A DNA stretch of 64,000 bases from UBA1426 sp050953365 (GTDB lineage: Bacteria > Bacillota > Clostridia > Peptostreptococcales > Anaerovoracaceae), in NCBI GenBank assembly GCA_050953365.1, contig JBMNMN010000018.1, positions 8,439 to 72,438 on the forward strand, written 5' to 3'. A model generated the notes under the pieces. It was not told where the DNA came from. It ran no database searches and saw only the letters and a list, made by a program, of their open reading frames with translations. Below, in pieces: positions 8,253 through 16,688 of the stretch (the first letter of the stretch is position 1; every line of letters begins with the position of its first letter). A program made the translations under genes and the position numbers.

Positions 8253-8391
8253 GGGGTACACACAGAAATAATATCTACATAATGTGGAATTCAAATCGTA
8301 GGGCGGTTTTCAGATAGTGAATTGCATCTGATAAAAGATACTTGTATCGAATACCTGTTCCTTAGAAGAAAATATGGCGGAGGAATTACAT

Positions 8392-10743
8392 ATGAAAACA
8401 GTAATCAAACGAGACGGATCAGAAGTCAATTTTAACAGAAACAAGATTAAAACCGCAATCATGAATGCCATGTCGGAAACCAAGAAGGGGGTTGACGAGA
8501 AACTGGCTGATGATATTGCGGAAGCCATTGAGAAACAAGTGGAACGGTCTGAAAGAAAAGTCAACGTAGAAGATATTCAGGACCTGGTAGAAGACTTTTT
8601 AATGGCCAGCGAAAGGAAAGATGCGGCCAAAAAGTACATCATTTACCGTTATGAACGCGACAAGACAAGAGATGCGAGAAAACGGAGAGACGGTCGTATT
8701 ATATCCGAAGATTTTGTCAGCGTTTTCAAGCATGCGCCTTCGCCGATGAATCAGCTTGGAAACTTTGTATTTTATCGTACTTATTCAAGATGGTTGCCGG
8801 AGGAGCTTAGGCGGGAGTATTGGTGGGAAACGGTGCGCCGGGCAGTGGAATATAACTGCAGCCTGGTTCCCACTTCGAGAGAAGAAGCCGAAAAGCTATA
8901 CAGGAACGTCTTTGAACTGAAACAGTTTCTTTCCGGAAGGACCCTTTGGGTAGGGAGTACGGATGTATCCAAATACTATCCCATGTCCAACTTCAACTGC
9001 TCCTTCCAGGTTATTGACAGCTTTGCCGCCTTTAAGGATATCTTTTATCTGCTCATGGTGGGTTCCGGTGTGGGTGTCCGTATTTTACAGTCCGACATTG
9101 AAAAGCTTCCCATGGTGCGCACGGATGTGGAAATCATACATGAATCCTACACGCCGGTCCTGAAAACCCTGAGGCAGGACAACACCTCCCTGGAATTCAC
9201 TCACAACGATACGGTAAAGATCTCCATCGGCGACAGCAAGGAAGGCTGGGTCCAGGCGCTGGACTACTTCCTGAAAGTGCATTACAGCACTGAATACCGC
9301 AAGATCAAGAGGGTTATACTGAACTATGATCAGGTCAGAAACAAGGGAGAGAAATTAAAAACCTTCGGCGGAACGGCCAGCGGCCATTCCAGCATGAAGA
9401 ACATGTTCATTAAAATCAGCAGGGTGTTTGAGAAAGCCGCCAGACGGTCCACCACGAACAAAGTAAAGCTGTTGCCCATCGATTGCCTTGATATTGCAAA
9501 TATCATAGGCGAAAATGTAGTTGTAGGCGGTGTGCGCAGAACGGCGGAGATCGTTTTAATCGATCCCAACGATAAGGAATGCATTCAGGCCAAGAACGAG
9601 CTTTACAAGAAAGTGGATGAAAAATGGGTCATCGATACGGAAATTTCCCATCGCCAGATGAGCAATAACTCCATTTACTACAGTGAAAAGCCTACTCGGG
9701 AACAGCTCCATTGGCACCTGCAGCAAATGCGCTATTCCGGAGAACCTGGCTGGGTCAACGCCGAAGCAGGCGCAAAGCGACGCCCCAACTTCAACGGTGT
9801 CAACCCCTGCGCCGAAGTTCTTTTGGACTCAAAAGGCATGTGCAACCTGACCACCGTCAATGTCATGGCTTTCGTAAAAGACGGCGTACTGGATCGGGAG
9901 GGGCTGATGGAGGCCCAGAGACTTTCCGCAAGGGCGGCATATCGTATGACATGTACCGAGTTGGAGATTCCTGAATGGAACGCGGTTCAGCAGCGTGACA
10001 AACTTCTTGGATGCTCTCTTACCGGATGGCAAGACATGGCCAACGCCCTGTCTCTAAGCCGTGAGCAGCAGATAGAGCTCCTACGGGAATTGAGACACGT
10101 TGCCAAAACGGCCGCAAAAGAATACGCAAAAGAACTTGGCCAGAGAGAACCGCTTTTGGTAACGACCATTAAGCCGGAGGGAACCGTAAGCCTTCTTCCG
10201 GTGGTATCCAGCGGTGTGCATTTCTCTCATGCGCCTTACTTTGTTCGCAGGATACGGATTAGCAGCGATGATCCGCTTGTAAAAGTGTGCGAAGAACTGG
10301 GCTATCCGGTTTATCCCGAGGTTGGGCAGGATCGTGAGAACTGCGTAACCAAAGTTGTGGAATTCCCGGTAAAAGCTCCTCCGGGCAGACATAAGGGCGA
10401 CATCACTGCAATCGAGCAGTTGGAAATCTATAAAATGTTCATGGAGCACTATGTGGACCACAACTGTTCCATAACGGTTCATGTAAGGGATCACGAGTGG
10501 GAAGAGGTGGAACAGTGGGTTTGGGACAATTGGGATGACACGGTTGCCCTATCCTTCCTGTCCTATGAGGATAGCTTCTACGATCTTCTTCCGTTTGAGG
10601 AAATCTCCGAAGAGGAGTATAATAAAAGAGTAAGCGAGATGAAGCCGTTTATCCCTTCCTTGATTTCAAAATATGAAAAGGAGGAAGTGGAGTATGATAT
10701 AGGTAATGAAGGATGTGAGGGGGGAATATGTCCGGTCAGATAA
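8392..10743 (+). CDS. nrdJ: Adenosylcobalamin-dependent ribonucleoside-triphosphate reductase (class II)
   Basis: Reduces ribonucleoside triphosphates to deoxyribonucleotides without oxygen, using a B12-generated thiyl radical. The 783-residue protein starts with an ATP-cone (about 1-95, VIKRDGSEVNFNRNKI), the allosteric site. The catalytic core has the thiyl cysteine Cys473 with its glutamate in NPCAEV, and the redox pair Cys203 (FNCSF) and Cys484 (MCNLT). The C-terminal Cys775/Cys780 (CEGGIC) should shuttle electrons from thioredoxin. The start at 8392 is chosen because GGAGGAATT precedes it; an upstream ATG at 8374 overlaps that site. The monomeric RTPR layout (like Lactobacillus leichmannii) plus an ATP-cone is seen in other Clostridia. 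The stop lies inside the next gene. Confidence 0.92.
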   Translation: MKTVIKRDGSEVNFNRNKIKTAIMNAMSETKKGVDEKLADDIAEAIEKQVERSERKVNVEDIQDLVEDFLMASERKDAAKKYIIYRYERDKTRDARKRRDGRIISEDFVSVFKHAPSPMNQLGNFVFYRTYSRWLPEELRREYWWETVRRAVEYNCSLVPTSREEAEKLYRNVFELKQFLSGRTLWVGSTDVSKYYPMSNFNCSFQVIDSFAAFKDIFYLLMVGSGVGVRILQSDIEKLPMVRTDVEIIHESYTPVLKTLRQDNTSLEFTHNDTVKISIGDSKEGWVQALDYFLKVHYSTEYRKIKRVILNYDQVRNKGEKLKTFGGTASGHSSMKNMFIKISRVFEKAARRSTTNKVKLLPIDCLDIANIIGENVVVGGVRRTAEIVLIDPNDKECIQAKNELYKKVDEKWVIDTEISHRQMSNNSIYYSEKPTREQLHWHLQQMRYSGEPGWVNAEAGAKRRPNFNGVNPCAEVLLDSKGMCNLTTVNVMAFVKDGVLDREGLMEAQRLSARAAYRMTCTELEIPEWNAVQQRDKLLGCSLTGWQDMANALSLSREQQIELLRELRHVAKTAAKEYAKELGQREPLLVTTIKPEGTVSLLPVVSSGVHFSHAPYFVRRIRISSDDPLVKVCEELGYPVYPEVGQDRENCVTKVVEFPVKAPPGRHKGDITAIEQLEIYKMFMEHYVDHNCSITVHVRDHEWEEVEQWVWDNWDDTVALSFLSYEDSFYDLLPFEEISEEEYNKRVSEMKPFIPSLISKYEKEEVEYDIGNEGCEGGICPVR

Positions 10744-11351
10744 TCATGACGATCAGCACCCAGCCCGGTTGCGGCGGTGTTGAGATAGGACAGCGCCTGG
10801 CCCGGCGCATGTCGGCGGTTTACGTGGACAAAAGAGTGGTGGCAAAGGCCGCAAGGGGCATGGATGCCATTATTGAGAGCGGCGAAGATGCAAAATCCAG
10901 AAGCAAGTTCTGGGAACTGTTGGGGCAAACGCCCATCCTGACAAATATAGAATCCTACATTCCCGAGATGCGAAGCGTGGTCAGCGACGCAGAGGTTCAT
11001 GAGAAGGAGGAGGAAATCCTTCTAAAGCTGGTGGGCAAGAATACTGCAGTGGTGGTGGGACGAGCGGGCTTTTATCGGTTTAGCGAATACCCGCAGCTGG
11101 TAAAAATCTTTCTCGGAGGCGATTGGCAGTATAGGCTTGCGAACTACAAGCGTTTCTACGGATTAAGCGATGAGGATGCGGAAGGTTTGCTGCGTACCAC
11201 GGATCAGGCTACGGAACGTTATATTTATAAAGTAACGGGAAAGGACATGTTGGATATACGCAACTATGATCTATCCTTCAATGTGAGCAAAATTGATTTC
11301 AATGTGGTGGTCAACCTGATCCTGGACTATGTACACCATCGCTTTAACTAG
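10728..11351 (+). CDS. Cytidylate-kinase-like protein
   Basis: A 207-residue P-loop protein of the cytidylate-kinase-like family common in Clostridia. The P-loop is atypical: STQPGCGGVEIGQRLA at 10-25 has Gly-Gly-Val where Gly-Lys-Ser/Thr would be expected. A later VVVGRAGFY block (about 104-112) matches the family. The start overlaps the end of nrdJ by 16 bases, so translation is probably coupled. That links it to nucleotide supply, but the substrate is unknown, and the missing P-loop lysine leaves catalysis in doubt. Confidence 0.75.
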   Translation: MSGQIIMTISTQPGCGGVEIGQRLARRMSAVYVDKRVVAKAARGMDAIIESGEDAKSRSKFWELLGQTPILTNIESYIPEMRSVVSDAEVHEKEEEILLKLVGKNTAVVVGRAGFYRFSEYPQLVKIFLGGDWQYRLANYKRFYGLSDEDAEGLLRTTDQATERYIYKVTGKDMLDIRNYDLSFNVSKIDFNVVVNLILDYVHHRFN

Positions 11352-11407
11352 TATTAAGTAACTCTGGCAGTATTTTTTCAACTGACGGTTTATTAAACGA
11401 TATGAAC

Positions 11408-11445
11408 ATGCCCCTGCAGCTTCCTGCGGGGGCATATACGTTTTT
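11408..11445 (+). terminator. Terminator after the nrdJ operon
   Basis: A 12-bp stem with one wobble (ATGCCCCTGCAG, 11408-11419; CTGCGGGGGCAT, 11424-11435) around a CTTC loop. TTTTT follows after a 5-base gap, so the T-run is slightly displaced. Confidence 0.7.
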
Positions 11446-11488
11446 ACCCAAAAATAAAAAGAGGTTACGGCCGGGGTCTAAATATAAT

Positions 11489-11517
11489 TTGACATCTCCT
11501 TTTTATCCAAGTAATAT
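11489..11517 (+). promoter_or_regulatory. Promoter of the RND efflux operon
   Basis: TTGACA (11489-11494), 17-base spacer, TAATAT (11512-11517). The predicted transcription start, near 11524, lies just upstream of an 18-bp palindrome. Confidence 0.75.
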
Positions 11518-11531
11518 GTTTATAGAAAACC

Positions 11532-11549
11532 ACCGACCCGCGGGTCGGT
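11532..11549. promoter_or_regulatory. Perfect 18-bp palindrome, probable TetR operator
   Basis: ACCGACCCG joined to CGGGTCGGT with no spacer, centred about 17 bases after the predicted transcription start. ACCGAC/GTCGGT palindromes of this sort are typical TetR/AcrR operators, and the operon ends with a TetR gene. A TTTTT run follows, so terminator or attenuator activity of the same hairpin is possible, but its 9-bp arms with no loop bases and its place in the leader favour an operator. Confidence 0.6.
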
Positions 11550-11586
11550 TTTTAAACCATACATTTTAGCTGGGAGGACATAAGAA

Positions 11587-12645
11587 TTGGAACGCAAACC
11601 GAGAGCCGGAAAGAAAATCGTGCTAATCGTTGTTATCATTGCGGTTGTTGCTTTGGGAGTTTACCGGATTATGGAATCGATGGAACCGCCCGTAGAGACA
11701 GAAAAAACACCGGTTAACGTAGTGACCGCTGTAGTGGAAAAGGGGAATATTTATGCTACGTCTCCTCTTACCGGACGCATCGACCCGGTGGATTCTGCAG
11801 CCGTTGTTCCTTTGACGGCGGGAGAGGTTACAAAGGTAGCTGTCAGTTTGGGCGATTATGTAAAAAAAGGCGCCCTGTTATTCGAGCTGGACAAAACCCA
11901 GATGGCTACCACATATAACTCTGCAAAGATCGCTTACGAAAGCGCCAGGAAAGATTACGAGCGCATGAAAGTGCTGTATCAGGAGGGCGCCATATCTCTC
12001 CAACAGTATCAGGGTATAGAAGCACAGTTTAACGTGGCGAAGGAGAATCTCAACGCTGCCGCAGAGGCGCTGAGCTACTGCACTGTGACTTCACCCATTG
12101 ACGGTTATATAACTTCGGTTAACATTAGCGAAGGCAGCATCGCGTCCCAAGCCGCCCCTGCCATTACCGTGGCGGATGTGAGCAAATTGGAAATAAATAC
12201 AACCATTTCCGAGTATTTAATCAATAAAGTAAAGGCCGGCGACCCGGTTGACATTTTTATTAAAACCCTGTCCAAAGATCCCTATCCGGGAACGATTAAA
12301 GCCATTTCTCCTGCGCCTGCCCTGGGCACACTTACTTATCCCATTACCATAACCGTTGACGACAGCTCCGGGGAGATTAAAGCAGGCATGTTTGCGGAAG
12401 TGCAGATCGTATCCGATATGAAAGAGGATGTCATTTGCGTTCCTTCCGATGCGATCTTCATTCGGTCGGGAGAATCGAAAGTCGTAGTGCTCAATGGAAA
12501 TGTTCCGTCCATCGTAACGGTGGAAACGGGGCTTGACAACGGGGTAATGGCTGAGGTTGTCTCCGGTCTGAATGTTGGGGATGTTATTGTGGTTTCCGGT
12601 CAGCAGTATGTTATAGACGGCGAGCCCGTCAATATCATCGAGTAG
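11587..12645 (+). CDS. RND efflux pump adaptor (membrane fusion protein)
   Basis: A 352-residue HlyD/AcrA-type adaptor with a single N-terminal membrane anchor (about 9-29, IVLIVVIIAVVALGVY), a lipoyl/barrel-sandwich half (LTAGEVTKVAVSLGDYVKKG), a short coiled-coil hairpin (about 110-160), and a C-terminal beta-barrel/membrane-proximal region. The start is TTG, supported by GGGAGGA ten bases before it; no better start exists before the anchor. It precedes the pump gene by 12 bases. In a monoderm cell it would sit outside the membrane and assist the permease; there is no outer-membrane channel gene nearby. Confidence 0.85.
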   Translation: MERKPRAGKKIVLIVVIIAVVALGVYRIMESMEPPVETEKTPVNVVTAVVEKGNIYATSPLTGRIDPVDSAAVVPLTAGEVTKVAVSLGDYVKKGALLFELDKTQMATTYNSAKIAYESARKDYERMKVLYQEGAISLQQYQGIEAQFNVAKENLNAAAEALSYCTVTSPIDGYITSVNISEGSIASQAAPAITVADVSKLEINTTISEYLINKVKAGDPVDIFIKTLSKDPYPGTIKAISPAPALGTLTYPITITVDDSSGEIKAGMFAEVQIVSDMKEDVICVPSDAIFIRSGESKVVVLNGNVPSIVTVETGLDNGVMAEVVSGLNVGDVIVVSGQQYVIDGEPVNIIE

Positions 12646-12657
12646 TGGGAGGCATTC

Positions 12658-15600
12658 ATGGACGTTTCAAAGATTTCAATTAATCGGCCGGTAACGACGG
12701 CAATGTTTGTTTTGATCGTTATCTTGGTGGGTGCCGTGTCCCTCTTGGGCATTCCCATGGACCTCCTTCCCGATATTGAGTTCCCTGTTGCCATCGTGTT
12801 TGTCCAATATCCAAACGCGGGTCCCGAAGAGGTTGAATCCATGGTCACCAAGCCTCTTGAGCAGGCTTTGGCTTCCGTGGAAAACATGGATAATATTATG
12901 TCCATGACCACGGAAGGGACTTCTATTGTCATAGTTCAGTTTGCTATGAAAACCGATATGGACTTCGCCACATTGGATATGCGCGAGAAAATCTCCATGG
13001 TGGAAGGCTTTCTACCCTCCGAGGCCACGGATCCCATGGTTTTGAAAATGAGCATGGATTTTACCCCTGTAGTACAGGTATATGTGTCCGGTGACAAGCC
13101 TCTTGTAGAACTGAACCGGGAAGTGGAGGACAACATCCTTTCCTACCTGGAACGGACGGCAGGCGTGGCTTCCGTTGACATTTTTGGCGGAATTACAGAG
13201 GAGATCGCAATCGAATTCGATCAGGAAAGACTGTCCGGCTATGGATTGACGCTGTCCGCCATAGGCCAGATACTTGCCGCGGAGAATATCAATATGCCCA
13301 GCGGAGAAGTGACAAAAGGCTCTGCAAAGGTCATCGTAAGAACTCTGGGTGAATTTAATTCTGTGGATGAAATACGGCAGCTGCCCGTGGCTCTGATGGA
13401 TCGAAGCATCATCCATTTGTCGGACATAGCCTCCATCGAAGCGGGCTATCAGGAGCAGACATCCATCAGCCGAATCGACGGAATAACCTCCATCGGACTC
13501 TCTGTCACCAAGCAATCAACGGCCAATACGGTTGAGGTATCCAATGCCATCCATAAGACCCTGGAAAAACTAGAGAAAGAATATCCGGAACTTAATTTTA
13601 CAGTAGGTATGGACCAGGCCGATTACATCAAGCGCTCCATTTATTCCGTCGGAGAATCGGCTCTTTTAGGCGCTGCGTTAGCGATTATGGTCATCTTCTT
13701 GTTCCTGCGCAATATGAGCGCCACCATGATTATCGCAATTTCCATTCCCACCTCTTTCTTTGCTACTTTTGCCATGATGAATCTGACGGGAATGACTCTG
13801 AATCTGATCACCTTGACTGCATTGACCCTTGCGGTAGGCATGTTGGTGGATAACTCCATCGTTGCACTTGAAAACATCTTTCGCGTAAGCCAGCAGGAGG
13901 ATGTGAGTTCATCGAAAGAGGCTGCTCTTATCGGGAGCCGGCAAATTGCCCTTGCCATCTCTGCTTCTACCCTTACCAACATCGTAGTGTTCTTGCCTAT
14001 CGCTGTCAGTGATGGCCTTGCCTCACTACTCTTTTCTGATTTCTGCTGGACCTTTATTATAGCTCTTGCAATCTCCTTGGTGGTAGCTATAACCGTAGTT
14101 CCTATGCTGAGCTCTAAACTTCTGGACCGAAATGCCTCCGCAGATTATCTCAGAATAGGGAAACACCATTACAGATACAGATTGGTTCCCTATTTTACTC
14201 GCTTTATCCAATGGTTGACGGACTATTACGGCGGGGTGATACGGAGGGCTTTGGGCCACCGCAAAAAGACCATTGCCGTTTGCCTCATCATCTTTGTACT
14301 TTCCGGTGTTCTCGTGGCCATTGTGGGAATGGAGTTTTTGCCCGCCTCGGACGAAGCCATGTTCTCTATCAGCATTGATATGCCTTACGGGACTTCCTTG
14401 GAAGAAAAGGATAAGATTGTGAGCCAGGTTGAGAGTTATGTGCTGACTATTCCCGAACTTGAGCACTGCAGTGTGGATATAGGACTTACGTCTGCATTTC
14501 TGGGGTCACAATCATCTACGGTCAATGTCATCCTGGTTCCGAAACGGGATCGGGACCGTTCCGTCTGGGAGATTATCGAAGATGTGAAGCAGGAGTTCAG
14601 CACATTGCCCGGCGCCGAAATCTCGATTATCGAAAGCTCCTCCGTTACTTCCATGATGGGGGGAAGCGACCTGGCTGTGACGATTAAAGGTCCGGAACTC
14701 GGCGTGTTGCGTTCTCTCGGCGATGATTTAGCGAAAAGAGTTCGTTTGGTTCCGGGCGTCACTGAAACCAGTACCAGTATTCAGGAAGGCAGCCCGGAAG
14801 TAAGAGTCAAACTGAGCAGAAGTACGGCGGCGTTTTACGGAATTACGGCTTATCAGTTGGCCAACGCCCTTGATAATGCCCTTTCCGGAACCTCCTCTAC
14901 GAATTTGAAGATAGACGGCAAGGAAATCCAAGTGAACTTGTCTCTGTCGGATGCATACAGCGCATCCATCGATAATATGAGGCAGATTCTTGTTCCTACC
15001 GCAACGGGGGCATCCGTACCCGTAGGTCAGATTGCCGAATTGGAATTTGGTAATTCTCCTTCCCGGATCGATCGGACAAATCAGGAACGGTATGTTACTG
15101 TAAACGTATCCGTAGGAGACGACGATTTGGCCAGTGTTTCAGAAAATGTTTTTGCCCTGTTGGATGACTATCCTTTCCCCGATGGGTATTCATATGAGGA
15201 GGGCGGTCTGTATGAGCAGATGGTGGAGGCTTTCGGAGATCTATTCCTGGCTTTGCTCGTGGCGATTCTCTTAGTTTACATGGTTCTGGCCTCTCAATTT
15301 GAATCGCTGACTCAACCGTTTATTATCATGATTGCCATTCCCTTCGCCGTTTCGGGGACATTCCTTGCGCTGTTTTTGACGGGCAAGACGCTGTCCATAA
15401 CTTCCTTCTTAGGACTTATAATGCTGGTGGGTATTGTAGTAAATAACTCCATACTTCTCATCGAATTCATCAAGCTGCGGAAAGACAGCATGCCTCTTGA
15501 GCAGGCCCTGGTAGAGGCGGGAATATACCGGTTGCGCCCCATATTGATGACTTCCATAACAACTGTGGTGGGGATGATTCCCTTGGCCCTGGGCTTCGGT

Positions 15601-15807
15601 GACGGAGGAGAAATCCTTTCTCCTCTGGGAATTTCCATCATAGGAGGCTTGCTGGGTTCCACCGTCGTAACTTTGGTATTGGTTCCGGTGCTTTATGCCA
15701 TGATGGATGATGCAAAGCAGCGCAGGCTGCAGCGCAAGGCTGCCAGAGCGAGGGAAATTGAAATGTTAGAGGAAAAGTGGAGAAAGGAGCTATCAAATCG
15801 TGAGTAA
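12658..15807 (+). CDS. RND-superfamily multidrug efflux permease (AcrB/HAE1 type)
   Basis: A 1049-residue proton-driven exporter in the cytoplasmic membrane. It has the two-repeat RND layout: a first membrane helix near residues 11-31, a large extracytoplasmic domain, a helix cluster around 330-540, a second large domain, and a final cluster around 860-1020. The helix-4 proton-relay motif is GMLVDNSIV (about 394-402), so only one of the two AcrB aspartates is present, as is common in Gram-positive RND pumps. The stop overlaps the downstream tetR start by eight bases. Substrates cannot be predicted. Confidence 0.9.
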   Translation: MDVSKISINRPVTTAMFVLIVILVGAVSLLGIPMDLLPDIEFPVAIVFVQYPNAGPEEVESMVTKPLEQALASVENMDNIMSMTTEGTSIVIVQFAMKTDMDFATLDMREKISMVEGFLPSEATDPMVLKMSMDFTPVVQVYVSGDKPLVELNREVEDNILSYLERTAGVASVDIFGGITEEIAIEFDQERLSGYGLTLSAIGQILAAENINMPSGEVTKGSAKVIVRTLGEFNSVDEIRQLPVALMDRSIIHLSDIASIEAGYQEQTSISRIDGITSIGLSVTKQSTANTVEVSNAIHKTLEKLEKEYPELNFTVGMDQADYIKRSIYSVGESALLGAALAIMVIFLFLRNMSATMIIAISIPTSFFATFAMMNLTGMTLNLITLTALTLAVGMLVDNSIVALENIFRVSQQEDVSSSKEAALIGSRQIALAISASTLTNIVVFLPIAVSDGLASLLFSDFCWTFIIALAISLVVAITVVPMLSSKLLDRNASADYLRIGKHHYRYRLVPYFTRFIQWLTDYYGGVIRRALGHRKKTIAVCLIIFVLSGVLVAIVGMEFLPASDEAMFSISIDMPYGTSLEEKDKIVSQVESYVLTIPELEHCSVDIGLTSAFLGSQSSTVNVILVPKRDRDRSVWEIIEDVKQEFSTLPGAEISIIESSSVTSMMGGSDLAVTIKGPELGVLRSLGDDLAKRVRLVPGVTETSTSIQEGSPEVRVKLSRSTAAFYGITAYQLANALDNALSGTSSTNLKIDGKEIQVNLSLSDAYSASIDNMRQILVPTATGASVPVGQIAELEFGNSPSRIDRTNQERYVTVNVSVGDDDLASVSENVFALLDDYPFPDGYSYEEGGLYEQMVEAFGDLFLALLVAILLVYMVLASQFESLTQPFIIMIAIPFAVSGTFLALFLTGKTLSITSFLGLIMLVGIVVNNSILLIEFIKLRKDSMPLEQALVEAGIYRLRPILMTSITTVVGMIPLALGFGDGGEILSPLGISIIGGLLGSTVVTLVLVPVLYAMMDDAKQRRLQRKAARAREIEMLEEKWRKELSNRE

Positions 15808-16468
15808 GGATGACTATTCGGCAAGCGCCGCTGCGAGCGGAAAACGTGAACTGATATTGGAAACAGCTTTGAGTCTCTTTGTTCAAAACGGATATCAAGA
15901 TACGAAGATTATAGACATTGCCAACGCAGCAGGGATTGGCAAAGGGACCGTTTACGAGTATTTCAGCAGCAAAGAGGAGTTGTTTGCCGAGCTTCTGCAG
16001 ATTCATGTATTACAACCATATTCACGCATTGAAGAAAAAATCACCTCGGAAGATGCTTCTTGTTACGAACAGCTGAGGCGCTACATCCTCTTTGATATGG
16101 AAATGGCTAAGCGCTTCGGAAACGGAAAGAACTTTATCGACCAGCTGTTCGACGAATCCCTGTTATCGCGAGGTTCCGATTTTAAAGATCTCTTAAGACA
16201 GTTAATGGATTACCGTCTTACTTCACTCACTTCCATTATAGAAAGAGGAATTGCGCGAGGCGAATTTGCTCCCATTGAACCCAGATCGGCCGCTTTCTCA
16301 ATAATGGGGGCAATCGGCGCTTTTATCAGCTATCGCTGCGGTCTTTTCTCCAAATGGAATCCATTCGATTCAGATTCTGCCGGAAGGGGTGACCCTTTTG
16401 CTGCGGTGGATACTCTGTTAGAGTTGCTGATGTACGGTCTGGCATACCGGGATACCGAATCCTCCTAA
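15800..16468 (+). CDS. TetR/AcrR-family repressor
   Basis: A 222-residue regulator with an N-terminal HTH (about 17-62; IIDIANAAGIGKGTVYEYF) and a variable C-terminal ligand domain ending in a hydrophobic segment. The start is GTG inside the pump gene, indicating translational coupling. It most likely represses its own operon through the palindrome at 11532-11549 and is released by a pump substrate. That is the standard arrangement for such operons but is inferred here. Confidence 0.85.
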   Translation: MSKDDYSASAAASGKRELILETALSLFVQNGYQDTKIIDIANAAGIGKGTVYEYFSSKEELFAELLQIHVLQPYSRIEEKITSEDASCYEQLRRYILFDMEMAKRFGNGKNFIDQLFDESLLSRGSDFKDLLRQLMDYRLTSLTSIIERGIARGEFAPIEPRSAAFSIMGAIGAFISYRCGLFSKWNPFDSDSAGRGDPFAAVDTLLELLMYGLAYRDTESS

Positions 16469-16519
16469 ACCGGTTACATTTTATCGGTTTGCCATCAAAT
16501 TAAACCAGTTACATTTATA
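16466..16519. repeat. Short direct repeat upstream of the NCS1 permease gene
   Basis: Two 19-base copies (starting 16466 and 16501, spaced 35 bases) share TAAACC, then G or A, then GTTACATTT. They lie directly after the tetR stop. A TATAAT hexamer (16639-16644) further down may belong to the permease promoter, although no good -35 was seen. The repeat could be a binding site; there is no further support. Confidence 0.35.
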
Positions 16520-16688
16520 AAATCTTCCACATTTTTTTGTATACGATCCGCTAAAAGCGCTGAATTTGCAACGTTGACCTTTGCAAAAGACAATATTCTA
16601 AAAATTAAAAAAAACTATCTTTTTTTTTCGGTATATACTATAATGGTATATGTAATGTTTCCTTAATTTTTTATATGGAGGTGCAAAA

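Noticed and set aside
8253..8391. Adenosylcobalamin riboswitch or NrdR boxes upstream of nrdJ
   Set aside because: The leader of about 130 bases is too short and lacks the B12-box core, and no paired NrdR-like palindromes could be aligned with confidence.
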